DNA from: Variovorax sp. Root318D1
GTDB taxonomy: Bacteria > Pseudomonadota > Gammaproteobacteria > Burkholderiales > Burkholderiaceae_C
Direction: 5' to 3'
Length of the DNA stretch: 64,000 nt
Assembly: GCF_001424835.1 (NCBI RefSeq)
Contig: NZ_LMCQ01000025.1
Span: forward strand, 91,001-155,000
Shown here: piece by piece, positions 1 to 8,829 of the stretch
Numbering within the stretch: position 1 is the stretch's first letter
Layout: the number at the start of each line of letters is the position of its first letter
Translations under genes and position numbers: made by a program
The notes under the pieces: model-generated
The model's input: only the letters and a program-made list of their open reading frames with translations
Databases searched by the model: none
What the model was told of the DNA's origin: nothing

Positions 1-42
1 CGGCATCTGTCTATCTCAGATGCGTGCAACAACGAGATGCCG
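1..42. repeat. Short inverted repeat past the helicase stop
   Basis: CGGCATCT at 1-8 is the exact reverse complement of AGATGCCG at 35-42. A smaller hairpin, ATCTG/CAGAT at 5-21, is nested in it. It lies just downstream of the leftward helicase gene and could act as a terminator hairpin, but there is no T-tract on the relevant strand. The repeat may continue beyond the window edge. Confidence 0.25.
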
Positions 43-49
43 GGCAGCA

Positions 50-3043
50 TCACGGCTGGCCCACAAGCTGTTGATAAAGGTCGCGAACCTTAACGAGACC
101 GGGCGCCAATGTCTTGCTGCCTGACAACAAAACCAAGCTCTGGCGTGCGCGCGTGATGCCCACGTAAAGACGGTTTACGTTTGACGAATTCGCCAAATCA
201 TAGTGATCCAATCCAGCCAACAGCACGACATCAAACTCGAGCCCCTTGGCGTTGGCGACATTGGCGAAATGCCGGATGTGCCGTCGCGCCAAGTTGACCT
301 TCTCGGACAACTCAGCGTCGATCATGTTTTCGCGCAAGCTCTGCTCGAGACGCTTATAGACCTTGGCGGCTGATTCGGCATCGGGAAAGAGAACGGCGAC
401 GGTCTGATGACGTCTTGCCTTAGTTAACGCATCGACGATGCGGGCATCCATGTCCGCATCGGTTTCGCAGACAGAAAACCTTGGGCGCACCAGATCCGCT
501 CCTTGCTTCCGCGCCTTTTCCGTCAAGACCGGCGAAGGCAGATCATCACCCTGCAGTACGGAGCGAAAGCTCGCACTGAACAGAGCCAGCCCTGGCATAT
601 CCGCTTGGCGCAGGTTCTCGGTCAGCCGCACATGCGGTAGGGCTTGAGCTGGAAAGCAGGCACGAAGGTCGATGCTGCTGCCGTGGTGCAACTTCTGCGC
701 GATATCGCCGACCACGGTAATCGCCCGGTATTTCGGATTGGCTTGCTCAACCATTAGGTAAACCTGCTGCTCGGTGAAGTCCTGCACTTCATCAACGAAC
801 ACAGCTTGATAGAACGCGGGCTCCTGCAGTTGCCGCAGACCGCCTTGCTTGAGATTTCGCCCGATCAGGTGGCTGAGACATAGGAGCAAGTCGACGTCTT
901 CATCTGCGAGCTTGAACGTGCCAAGCTGCGCTTGCAGGCGTGAAGCGAGTCCAGCGTTAGGAAATTGTTCAGTCGATGTCTGCAAGGCGGCAAAGTAAAG
1001 ATCCGCGATGCTGGTCAACTGCTGCAGCATGCGGCGTCGAACCAGACGAGTGAACACGGCATCCGCCGTGCCCTTGCGGGGCTGGCCCGGCACTACCTGT
1101 TCGGCATCTGCCTCAGCTTCATCCCCAATGGCGTCCTCGTCGCGCTTTGCATCTTCGACCGGAAGCATCGGCAACTTGACGCGACCCAAGCCTGGTTCGC
1201 GAGGCAACCGGCGAAGCTCTCCATTGATGGGAACGTAGAGTAGCTCAGTCGCCTCCGGCAAGAGGCGTACGAACAAATGGTTGACGTCCGACGGCACGGC
1301 GTAGACGTTCTTGCCCGACGGCTCGCGAACAATGACCTTGTTGGCCGCCATCAACTCACTAGTGTCATCCGACCAGGACAGCGGCTCGCCTGTCGTGGTG
1401 AGAAGCTCAAGATTTTTGTCCAACGGGCCGTCCTTGTCGACGAAGACAAGTCGCTGGCCTGATCTGAGATAAAGCGGCGCTTTCATCTCGACCAACGTAC
1501 GAGCCAATGCGTTTTCGTCGTTGCCGAACAGGGAGCGCCCCTCCACCCGAGTCCAGATGACTCTCGGAGACATCACGCGCTTGCGAACTTCTTCCAGCTT
1601 GTTCTGCAAGCGAACCGCAAGACGATCCAGAACGAAGGCGCCTTCGCGAGGTGATTGCGTCAATTCGTTGGCAACTTCGTCCATCTCATGCCGCAGCTGC
1701 TCCAGCGCAACGTCGGCGACCCGACGCACCTTGGATCGTTCGTCAGCTTCAAACTGCTCAGCGATGTATGTGCTGGTTGGCAACGTGTCAATGAGGCGAG
1801 AAGCAATCTGTTGCGCGACCGCCCGATCTGCTGCATGCAGCCACTTCATAGTCGTAGCTTCCTGCGCCTCACGCGCTTGCACCAAGCCAGACCAGCGCCG
1901 GCCAGGCACCGAACTGCTGGTCGAGCGGCGGTGCTCGCGCAGTCGTGTTTGAAGCTCCTTGTATTCCTTTACGGGCAGGTCTGGAAGATCGATCCGGCGA
2001 CAGGTTTCCTGGAGGTACTGGATCAACTCGCCAGTACGTACGAAGCCAATGGAGCCCTCTTGAGAAAACTGCCCGGCAAAGTCAGCAGACCAGTGGTCCT
2101 GGTCCTGCCCCACGATGTCGCGAAAGCTCTGTTCGTCGCTCACGTTCACCGCATTGAAGGTGGTCAGCATCTTGGTGCGACCCAATGCAGCCGATGTCTT
2201 GCCGGACCCAGCGATGCCCTCTACGAACATTGCTCCAATTGGTGAGCGCGCGATGATTTGGTTTTGCTCGATTGTCTGGTGTGTGAAGAATCGCTCACTG
2301 AGCCCGTAGTACTCATCTGCCTTGACCGGTGGCTCATCAGCGCTCCAGTCTTCGTCGGCATCGATTTCCGGCTCGATGCCCAACTCATCCGGCTCATCGA
2401 CGACCGTGAGTTGAGCGATCTGGATCTCAGCGGGTGGCAGCTCAATCGATGCTTGCGGCGCAGCCTCCGCCATTGGTTCAACGGGTTCGACGAACGACGC
2501 TGCCGGAGCCGGCGCTTTCGGCCCACGCTTCTTGTCCAGGAAGTTGCGTAGGTCTGCGACGAAGCCTTTGCCGTGCTCCCCGTCAACGCCCATGCGCAAG
2601 AAGTTGCGCACATTGGGTTCAAACTCTGGCCCTCCATAGCGATCAAATGACCGCACTTCGATGATGCGATAGTCGCCCCACAGTTTGCTTCGTCCCTCGT
2701 AGCCGGGCTGCACAAACGCTGCAAGGCGGCCCACTGGCGAATGAGGCGTGCAATAGCCAGAGGCCTCACTCGGATAGACAGCTTCGGTTGGACTTAGCCG
2801 AAACTCCAGCCGTCCTTTCCGTTCGGTGTCGATGACCACCGTCTTGGCATACGCGCTCTTGCGAAGCAGCTTGTAAAGCGGCACGTGTGAGTGGGCGACG
2901 TAGCCATAGGCGTCCGCAAATCCGCCCAGCACATCGAGGTTTTTGTCCTCGAAGATCATCCGTTCGGCGTAGTCGATCACGCCTCTCAGGACAGAGATTT
3001 CGCCCGCACTGTAGACGCGCTTGTCATCTTCGGTCAGATCCAT
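50..3043 (-). CDS. SF1 (UvrD-like) helicase with N-terminal GreA/GreB-like domain
   Basis: A 997-residue superfamily 1 helicase/ATPase, by its motifs. Walker A GIAGSGKT is at about 277-284, motif II DEVQDF at 751-756, motif III GDIAQK at 779-784, TENLRQ near 808, NAKGLEFD near 931 and YVGITRARQSL at 960-970. About 450 residues, partly helical and charged, separate motifs I and II, far more than in plain UvrD. Residues about 68-135 (TPHSPVGRL, then YRIIEVR) resemble the C-terminal domain of GreA/GreB transcript-cleavage factors. An acidic, Pro-rich linker covers about 175-245. The ATG at 3043 is preferred over one at 3091 because AGAGGAATC precedes it. It is the last gene of a leftward defence-like cluster. 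The helicase class is firm; the Gre-like domain and the defence role are inference. Confidence 0.85.
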   Translation of the reverse strand: MDLTEDDKRVYSAGEISVLRGVIDYAERMIFEDKNLDVLGGFADAYGYVAHSHVPLYKLLRKSAYAKTVVIDTERKGRLEFRLSPTEAVYPSEASGYCTPHSPVGRLAAFVQPGYEGRSKLWGDYRIIEVRSFDRYGGPEFEPNVRNFLRMGVDGEHGKGFVADLRNFLDKKRGPKAPAPAASFVEPVEPMAEAAPQASIELPPAEIQIAQLTVVDEPDELGIEPEIDADEDWSADEPPVKADEYYGLSERFFTHQTIEQNQIIARSPIGAMFVEGIAGSGKTSAALGRTKMLTTFNAVNVSDEQSFRDIVGQDQDHWSADFAGQFSQEGSIGFVRTGELIQYLQETCRRIDLPDLPVKEYKELQTRLREHRRSTSSSVPGRRWSGLVQAREAQEATTMKWLHAADRAVAQQIASRLIDTLPTSTYIAEQFEADERSKVRRVADVALEQLRHEMDEVANELTQSPREGAFVLDRLAVRLQNKLEEVRKRVMSPRVIWTRVEGRSLFGNDENALARTLVEMKAPLYLRSGQRLVFVDKDGPLDKNLELLTTTGEPLSWSDDTSELMAANKVIVREPSGKNVYAVPSDVNHLFVRLLPEATELLYVPINGELRRLPREPGLGRVKLPMLPVEDAKRDEDAIGDEAEADAEQVVPGQPRKGTADAVFTRLVRRRMLQQLTSIADLYFAALQTSTEQFPNAGLASRLQAQLGTFKLADEDVDLLLCLSHLIGRNLKQGGLRQLQEPAFYQAVFVDEVQDFTEQQVYLMVEQANPKYRAITVVGDIAQKLHHGSSIDLRACFPAQALPHVRLTENLRQADMPGLALFSASFRSVLQGDDLPSPVLTEKARKQGADLVRPRFSVCETDADMDARIVDALTKARRHQTVAVLFPDAESAAKVYKRLEQSLRENMIDAELSEKVNLARRHIRHFANVANAKGLEFDVVLLAGLDHYDLANSSNVNRLYVGITRARQSLVLLSGSKTLAPGLVKVRDLYQQLVGQP

Positions 3044-3108
3044 GATTCCTCTTGTTCGGCTGCTATCAGGAGGGTCAGCAAGTCGGGGCACGCACGCGTA
3101 GACAGTTC

Positions 3109-3309
3109 CTATACCAGTGATTTCAACACGTCTATGTTGATGGCCGTGCCGTTGCCAGTCTCAGTTAGCAGGTCGGGAAACAGCGCTCTGAGCTGAGCAA
3201 TGTTTTCACCGACAAGGTCTGCACTTTGCGCCTCCGGCGATCGAGCTTCGATTTCTGGATAGTCATTCTTTGTCTTCTCTGAGGTCCGGGAGAAAGCAGC
3301 TTGCGTCAA
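3109..3309 (-). pseudogene. N-terminal remnant of a type III DNA methyltransferase (Mod)
   Basis: A 66-codon frame with the opening of type III Mod proteins: a DYPEIEARSPEAQSADL segment, then ENIAQLRALFPDLLTE and INIDVLKSLV. It stops at a TAG exactly where family members continue into the conserved region before the catalytic motifs. The SAM-binding and DPPYNTG-type motifs are absent, so it cannot methylate. The start is a TTG that overlaps the stop of the upstream DUF262 gene, with GGAAG before it, so it keeps the look of an operon gene. Recognition rests on remembered family sequences. It may still be translated as a short peptide. Confidence 0.6.
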
Positions 3310-5489
3310 GCGACTTCCACATCGCCCATCTGTCGGTCAAAAGCCTGGCGAATCAGGCCAACAACATAAGGGAGTTCGTCGATGGACGAGAGACCAACTT
3401 CAACATCGCCGTTGCCCCAACGGCCAACGTTCGAGATGTCTCTGCAAAGGCCCTTCGGGTCCTCGATCTCATCGATACCGAGATTCAGCACCAGCAAGAG
3501 TCGCTTGGCTTGTGGCACTACATCGACAACGTTCGTTTCTGCCTTGTAGGCAACGTACTGCTTCAAGAACTGTTCGTTGACGCAGGGGTCCAGCGCTAAC
3601 AATTCCTTGCGCAGCGCGTCAAAGAGATCGCGCACCCGGCCACCTGCGAGCTGCGGGTGATCGGAAATCGTGTACTTCTGTACCAATTTGCCCGCTGCGG
3701 GGCGGTAGGCATCAAGTACGTCAGCATCCAACCGCGGCGCACTCCAGACCACCGTCGCTTCCGCGGACAAGCGGTCTGCGCGAGCCTGAATCGCGCTCTC
3801 GGTCCAAGCGGGCACAGTACCTAAGCAGTAGATCTGCTCAACATACTGTCCGTTGTCCGCATCCGCGGATTTGATTGCGAAGCTCAGCGTGTTTAAACGA
3901 AGTGGGCTTCCAGAAAATCCGACTGCGGCGCCGTCTTTGTCCTTTGCCTCCGATCGTTTGTACGCGAACGGCCGGTCACTGTATACACTGTTGTAGCCGG
4001 TCAGCGTGAGGTTTCCCAAGGTGTGCAGCCACGTTTGCTGGATGCGATGCCATTCCGGCCCTAACTCGGCTTGCCACTCATTGGACAGCGCCTCGTTTTG
4101 CGGCAGGACATGCTCGATGGTGTAGTCCTCCAGGACAACGCGCTCTTTCCGGCCATGGTTTTCCAATCTCCGTAGCCAGTAGCTGCGGCTGCGGAAGTTG
4201 TAGAGATCACGCGTCTTGATGTCGCGTTGAAACTCTTCATCGCTGGGGAAGCGACGGTACGAAGGCAGAAGGAGAAGCGCGGCCTGCACGCTCTCCAGAT
4301 AGCGATCTTTCTTGAGCATTCGGCTCATGCCCGCAAACGTCTTGTTCAGCGAGTTTGTTGGGATGGCGCAAATGGCGCGGCGGAAGACATAGCTCTCAAC
4401 CAAACGAACGATCCCAAGCACCTCCTCTGCGATGAGGCGCGCTTGGCTGTAGTCGTGATAGACGTCCAGCAAGAACGGGTAGGCCACGTCGACTTTCAAC
4501 TCACGCAAGTCATGGAAAGCTTGCTTGAGCGCAGCATCCTTTTCGGTGCCGAGTGCCATCGCGCAATAGTAGGTGGCGTACGCGTGAATGTCAGACACCA
4601 ACTCGCGCGTGCCACCCTTCAGGCCGCGCGCAAAGCCCTTGAAAGCAACGTAGACCTCGCGAACGTTCGGAATTTCACCCGTTTTTGCCGTCAGGTAGTG
4701 ACGCATGAAGGCATCGAAGTGCACCACGTACGCCGCCTGACCGAAGGCTTTCTCCATCGGTCGCCAGTAGGTCTTGTACAGCTCAGTCTGCAGCTTCGGT
4801 TCCAACCCCATCAGGATGTAGTTGCGGATCAGGTCGGCCTGGCTGAGCTCCAGACCGGTGGAGTTCATGCTCTCAAAAATCAGCTGCGGATTGTCTTGGG
4901 CACGATCAAGCGACACATCCACGATCACCAGCTTGGCCAAGCCCTGGCAGATGGCCTCAAGCTCAGTTTGATGAAGCGCAATCAGCTCTTGGAACAGCGC
5001 ATAGTTTTCCAAGATCCTGCCGCTTGCTTCTGAGGGCATCGGAGCGTTCAGTAGGATCGCCAACAGCGTATCCTTGTCACTCTCCGACAAGATCAGCTTG
5101 AAGTGTCGCTCGCCCTCCTCGTCCGGGTTGAGCAAGTAGTAGTTGCGAAGCTTCTTGGCCGAGAACGCTTCCAGCAACTCCCCCAGCGCCTGCGATTCGA
5201 AATGCTTCGCCAAAGCCGCGACGAGAAGCGTGCTGGTGGTTAACCGCTGCTGGCCGTCGATCACCAGCAGGGCCTCCTGGCTGGTGACGGACGACAGGCC
5301 ACGTTCGACATAGACGATCGAGCCGATGAAATGGGCGCTCACCTTTTCATCTCTTCCTGCACGCATCAAGTCTGCCCAAAGCTGCCGGCATTGCTCCGCG
5401 GTCCAGGAGTAGTTGCGCTGGTAGATCGGGATGACGAACTGCGGCGATTTGCGCAAGAATTTAAGTAAATTGGCTTCGGTTGCTTTCAC
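3306..5489 (-). CDS. DUF262-DUF1524-DUF5655 protein (GmrSD/BrxU-like nuclease)
   Basis: A 727-residue, apparently intact protein. The DUF262 (GmrS-type, ParB-like) domain shows FVIPIYQRNYSW at about 18-29, DGQQRLTT at 78-85 and SMNSTGLELSQADLIRNY near 207-224. The DUF1524 His-Me nuclease domain shows IEHVLPQ at 458-464 and GNLTLTGYNS at 492-501. The last ~110 residues look like DUF5655. In GmrSD and BrxU, DUF262 uses NTPs to control a DUF1524 nuclease that cuts modified phage DNA, so a type IV restriction role is likely. The GTG start lies 9 bases after the stop of the upstream chimera with AAGG ahead, and its stop overlaps the Mod remnant start, which suggests translational coupling. The actual target modification cannot be read from sequence. 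Confidence 0.88.
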   Translation of the reverse strand: MKATEANLLKFLRKSPQFVIPIYQRNYSWTAEQCRQLWADLMRAGRDEKVSAHFIGSIVYVERGLSSVTSQEALLVIDGQQRLTTSTLLVAALAKHFESQALGELLEAFSAKKLRNYYLLNPDEEGERHFKLILSESDKDTLLAILLNAPMPSEASGRILENYALFQELIALHQTELEAICQGLAKLVIVDVSLDRAQDNPQLIFESMNSTGLELSQADLIRNYILMGLEPKLQTELYKTYWRPMEKAFGQAAYVVHFDAFMRHYLTAKTGEIPNVREVYVAFKGFARGLKGGTRELVSDIHAYATYYCAMALGTEKDAALKQAFHDLRELKVDVAYPFLLDVYHDYSQARLIAEEVLGIVRLVESYVFRRAICAIPTNSLNKTFAGMSRMLKKDRYLESVQAALLLLPSYRRFPSDEEFQRDIKTRDLYNFRSRSYWLRRLENHGRKERVVLEDYTIEHVLPQNEALSNEWQAELGPEWHRIQQTWLHTLGNLTLTGYNSVYSDRPFAYKRSEAKDKDGAAVGFSGSPLRLNTLSFAIKSADADNGQYVEQIYCLGTVPAWTESAIQARADRLSAEATVVWSAPRLDADVLDAYRPAAGKLVQKYTISDHPQLAGGRVRDLFDALRKELLALDPCVNEQFLKQYVAYKAETNVVDVVPQAKRLLLVLNLGIDEIEDPKGLCRDISNVGRWGNGDVEVGLSSIDELPYVVGLIRQAFDRQMGDVEVA

Positions 5490-5498
5490 TTCATTGCC

Positions 5499-6020
5499 TT
5501 AGAGACTGGCTACGGCTCGTCGACGGGACGCTAACAGAGCCTTGATTTCTAGATTGAGGGCCACTTGGTGAGCCATCTGTTTTTCTCTACTCACGGCAGA
5601 ACGCAGCCCGGCGATCTGCGCATCCAATCCACGACAAACTTGCAATGGCACACGACGCTCAGCAGCTCGCTGGGGCTTTGCGCTGCGGTATGGCCCCCCT
5701 TGGGCGCGCGGTATCTGCGCTTTTGCCTCCAGCCACGCGGCGAACTCGCGGGCAAGCCAAGGAGCTTGCAGCTTGTTTCGCGCCGCGAGGTCTGCCTTCG
5801 CGCCAAGAAGCCCGATTCGTTCATGACCGCCGATTGCTGCGGCCTCGCCTGGTGGGGCCGGCGTAAGCAGCCTCGCCTTCGAAACGAGCGGCAACTCGGC
5901 AAGAACCTCCGCAAACGCAAATAGTGAAAGTGAAGCTACATCGAGCTGGTGATCCGTTTTCAGCCAGGGGCGTATCAGGTCGACAACACGATCTGCGGCA
6001 GCATTACCAATGAACTTCAC
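5499..6020 (-). pseudogene. Chimera: start of PLD/SNF2 helicase fused to end of DUF4391
   Basis: A 173-codon frame with a GTG start. Residues 1 to about 110 resemble the N-terminal phospholipase D-like region of large SNF2-type helicases in type III-like defence operons: MKFIGNAAADRVVDLIRPWL, then LFAFAEVLAEL, then ARNKLQAPWLAREFAAWLEAK. The last ~55 residues (VPLQVCRGLDAQIAGL, then REKQMAHQVALNLEIKAL) resemble the C-terminal coiled coil of DUF4391 proteins. No helicase motor motifs are present. The simplest reading is one internal deletion that removed most of the helicase and the start of the DUF4391 gene and happened to join them in frame. Both halves are recognised from memory. Confidence 0.55.
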
Positions 6021-7131
6021 TAGGCATCCTCAGGTTCGGGTTTTAGCCGGGTTCAAGCGATTATCGGGGGCTCGCGGCGTGGTGTTACGAAGTGCGTCTC
6101 ATTTTCCGACGAAGCGGATTCGAGCGAGGCAAAAACCTCGACTTATCGGATGCTGCCACGGGTCCGGAGCGAACAGGCAGTCGATGCGGCGAGCTGACCT
6201 CTCGTCGCGATCGCGGAAGAGCAGACGACTTCAGCGCGGATGGCATGGCTCGGCAGCGCCCAATGGTTGATACGGGCGCTAAATGTGGCCGATGAGCTCG
6301 ATCCAGATATGCGACGGCTGTCGGAACGTTGAAGACTTTTTCGGCAGCGTTCGCAAACGGCGACGCCCTCTGAAGCCAGATGGACTGTCTTCGCCGGCGT
6401 GCTCGTGCCGCGCAGCGTCGCCACGCCGCCCTCGGCGCTTGCGAAACAAGACTCTCCAGCCAGCGCGGTGCTCCGCGTTGCCGCTCCCCCGTCGATCACC
6501 CGTCGTCGTACTGGATTTGGTCCCTGCTTTCGTGCTTGGTTCGGTTCCTGATTGCCTCCGTGTCACCGGGCCTTCGAGTCGATAAGAACATGCGGCCTCG
6601 CTGATCACCCGGCGACGATCACGTGCCATGGGCATCTCTCAGCTTCAGGCGGGGCCCGTAGGCGACGGCTATTGCAGGGAAGCCTGCGCTGCCACCTGCT
6701 TCCGAAAGTACTGCTCGTAGAAGTTGGTCGCTGGCGGCGACGCGAATGCGTCGGTTCGGTTGTGACGCGAATGAGCTGACGCCCTATCGAATCGAGACCT
6801 GCGCAGTAGCTCGTCGACGATCTTGCTCAGCCTGCTCTTCTTGTCAGCTTTTTCAGCTTCGAGTAGCGCTGATCCACGCGCGACGCGAGTTCTCCAGGGC
6901 CAAGCTGCAATGCACCCGCCAGTTTCCAAAACACTGACCGTTGGCTGCTTGCGAGCCGCCTCAATCAGAGTAACGAATGGCCGATCGATCTCGGCCTCGC
7001 CGGCCACGTCTTCGTAAGGCCGAGCTCCAGCCTGCGCTCCTTCAGAAACAAGGCCAAGAGCTTCGAGAAGACGCGGTGTCGCTTCAAGCTCTACACGGCG
7101 GCGATCGGTAGCTTGACCGCAAGTTGACGAC
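6021..7131. other. 1.1 kb degraded intergenic stretch at the island edge
   Basis: No convincing gene is visible. On the minus strand around 6340-6430 one frame reads LRGTSTPAKTVHLASEG followed by CERC, and the adjacent frame continues to HIWIELIGHI ending at 6279. Together they look like a frameshifted small Cys-containing protein. A 164-codon minus frame (6669-7163) begins inside the LysR gene, lacks a credible start and matches no family I recognise. No tRNA, integrase or terminal repeats that would mark an insertion site were found. It is probably decayed mobile or defence DNA. Confidence 0.4.
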
Positions 7132-8034
7132 TCACGCCGCGCGTGCTCGCGGATCGACCGCACCAGCGTGCGCCCCGCGCCACCGAAAGCAAGCCTCGCG
7201 AATTTCGTCGGCGAGCGCTGACAGCGCTTCGGAAGCGGTGCCGCTTTTGGCGTGCTGGATCACAAACCGCGCCGGCGGCAGCGCCGGCAAAAAGCTTCCT
7301 GTCGGAATGGAGCGCAGGCCCGGCGGCATGCCCGAAGGCGTCAGCACAGTGATGGCCAGGCCGGCAGCGGCAGCCGACACCAATGCGCCAGAACTTTGCG
7401 CGGTCAGCACGATCTGCCAAGTCGCCGCGCCATGGCCGGCCAGTGACGCGAGCGCGGCTTCGCGGAACGGGCAGGGCTCCGAAAGAAAGGCCAGCGGCGC
7501 GGGCGCGTCAGGGTCGAGCAGCGCGCGCTCGGAAAAGGCCCAGACCAGCGGTTCCATCCAGAGCGTTTCGGTGTCGCTTCCGGCATCGCAGACCGTTCCG
7601 ACCATCAGGTCGAGCGAGCGCTGCCGCACCTGTTTGGCCAGCACGGTGCTGATGCCGCCGGTGATCTCCACATGCACGTCGGGCCGGCGCTGGCGAAAGC
7701 CTGCGAGCGCGGCAAAGAGCCATTCGCTTGGGAACCCCTCCGAGCATCCGAGGCGCAGAGTCGTCGGCGCATGGCGTGGTGCCGCGAGCCGGGAGACCGC
7801 CTGCTGCTGCAGGTTGAGGATGCTCCTCGCATAGCTCAGCAGCACGCTGCCCTGGGCGGTGAGCTGCAGCGAGCGGGTGGTGCGCTCGAAGACGCGGCAG
7901 CCCAGTTGTTCTTCGAGTCTTTTGATCTGTGCGCTGACGGCCGATTGCGTCAGGTGCATGGCTTCGGCCGCGCGGGTCACGCTGCCGTGGTCGGCGACGA
8001 AGACAAAGGCGCGCAGTTGCTGGGAATCGAGCAT
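7132..8034 (-). CDS. LysR-family transcriptional regulator
   Basis: A 300-residue LysR-type regulator of normal length. The winged helix-turn-helix is at residues 1-60 (LRAFVFVADHGSVTRAAEAM, then LTQSAVSAQIKRLEEQLG). The effector-binding domain starts near 90 (LRLGCSEGFPSEWLF), and its TAQSSGALVSAAAAGLAITVL stretch resembles family co-inducer pockets. It is divergent from a flavin-dependent azoreductase gene with 109 bp between the starts, the usual LysR arrangement, so it probably controls that gene and itself. The effector is unknown; quinones or azo compounds would fit the neighbour. Confidence 0.9.
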   Translation of the reverse strand: MLDSQQLRAFVFVADHGSVTRAAEAMHLTQSAVSAQIKRLEEQLGCRVFERTTRSLQLTAQGSVLLSYARSILNLQQQAVSRLAAPRHAPTTLRLGCSEGFPSEWLFAALAGFRQRRPDVHVEITGGISTVLAKQVRQRSLDLMVGTVCDAGSDTETLWMEPLVWAFSERALLDPDAPAPLAFLSEPCPFREAALASLAGHGAATWQIVLTAQSSGALVSAAAAGLAITVLTPSGMPPGLRSIPTGSFLPALPPARFVIQHAKSGTASEALSALADEIREACFRWRGAHAGAVDPRARAA

Positions 8035-8143
8035 GGCTTTGTTCAGTGCGGTTTGTTCTGAATTGCCGCAAATTATGTTGCTTGTGCGTGTGCTGCTTGA
8101 TGCCTAGCCTCGGCTGACCTGAACCACTCACGTCCTGCAAGCC
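8035..8143. promoter_or_regulatory. Divergent LysR/azoR control region
   Basis: A 109-bp gap between divergent starts, more A+T-rich than its surroundings around 8055-8095. It contains TTGC-C-GCAA at 8063-8071, a very short dyad that could be part of a LysR box but is too short to be convincing. Promoters for both genes should lie here by position. Confidence 0.45.
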
Positions 8144-8776
8144 ATGAAAGAACTCCTCTACATCGAGACCTCTCCCAGGCAAACGCGTTCCGCCAGCATC
8201 GAAGTGGCCGGCGCCTTCATCGACGAGGTGAAGCGCGTGCACCCGGCGTGCCGTGTCACCACGCTCAACCCCTGGACGATGGCGCTTCCGGAGCTGTCGC
8301 AGGACATGCTCGACGCCAAGTACGCCGGCATCAAGGGCGTGCCGCTCACCGATGCCCAGCAAACAGCCTGGGACGAGGTCCGGCGCATCGCTGCGCCTTT
8401 TCATGCGGCAGACCACATCGTGCTGGCGATGCCGCTGTGGAACTTTGGTATTCCCTACAAGCTGAAGCACCTGATCGACCTGGTGTCGCACAAGGACGTG
8501 CTGTTCCGCTTCGACGCCTCGGGCCTGTCGGGCATGCTGCAGACGCGCATGGCGACGGTGGTGTGCGCGAGAGGGCTGGACTATCCGCTGGGAAAGGACG
8601 GCTCCGCGCACGCGCTCGACTTTCAGTTGCCCTACATCGAGACCTGGCTGCGCTTCATCGGCGTGCGCGAGGTGCGCTCGGTCGTGGTCGAAAAAACCTT
8701 GATGGGACCCGAGGTCGATGCCGTCGCGCGAACCGATGCAAAACGCCGCGCGGTGGAGCTGGCCGAGGGGCTATGA
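8144..8776 (+). CDS. azoR: FMN-dependent NADH:quinone/azo reductase (AzoR/AcpD family)
   Basis: A 210-residue flavodoxin-fold protein, the usual AzoR length. It has an N-terminal SPRQTRSAS phosphate-binding loop and the family signature MPLWNFGIPYKLKHLID near 98-114. AzoR enzymes use FMN and NAD(P)H for two-electron reduction of quinones and azo compounds in the cytoplasm, so they protect against thiol and quinone stress. The divergent LysR gene is the likely regulator. The GST gene follows on the same strand after 53 bp, consistent with a small detoxification group. Confidence 0.88.
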   Translation: MKELLYIETSPRQTRSASIEVAGAFIDEVKRVHPACRVTTLNPWTMALPELSQDMLDAKYAGIKGVPLTDAQQTAWDEVRRIAAPFHAADHIVLAMPLWNFGIPYKLKHLIDLVSHKDVLFRFDASGLSGMLQTRMATVVCARGLDYPLGKDGSAHALDFQLPYIETWLRFIGVREVRSVVVEKTLMGPEVDAVARTDAKRRAVELAEGL

Positions 8777-8829
8777 GGGGCTAAAAGCGGTCGGTTGCAG
8801 GGGCGTGCGGAGCCTGACACCATGGCCGC

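Noticed and set aside
6669..7163. 164-codon minus-strand frame next to LysR
   Set aside because: It starts inside the LysR gene, has no ribosome site or recognised domain, and sits in an otherwise degraded stretch.
8063..8071. TTGC-C-GCAA as a defined LysR box
   Set aside because: The arms are only four bases; there is no T-N11-A context strong enough to call a site.
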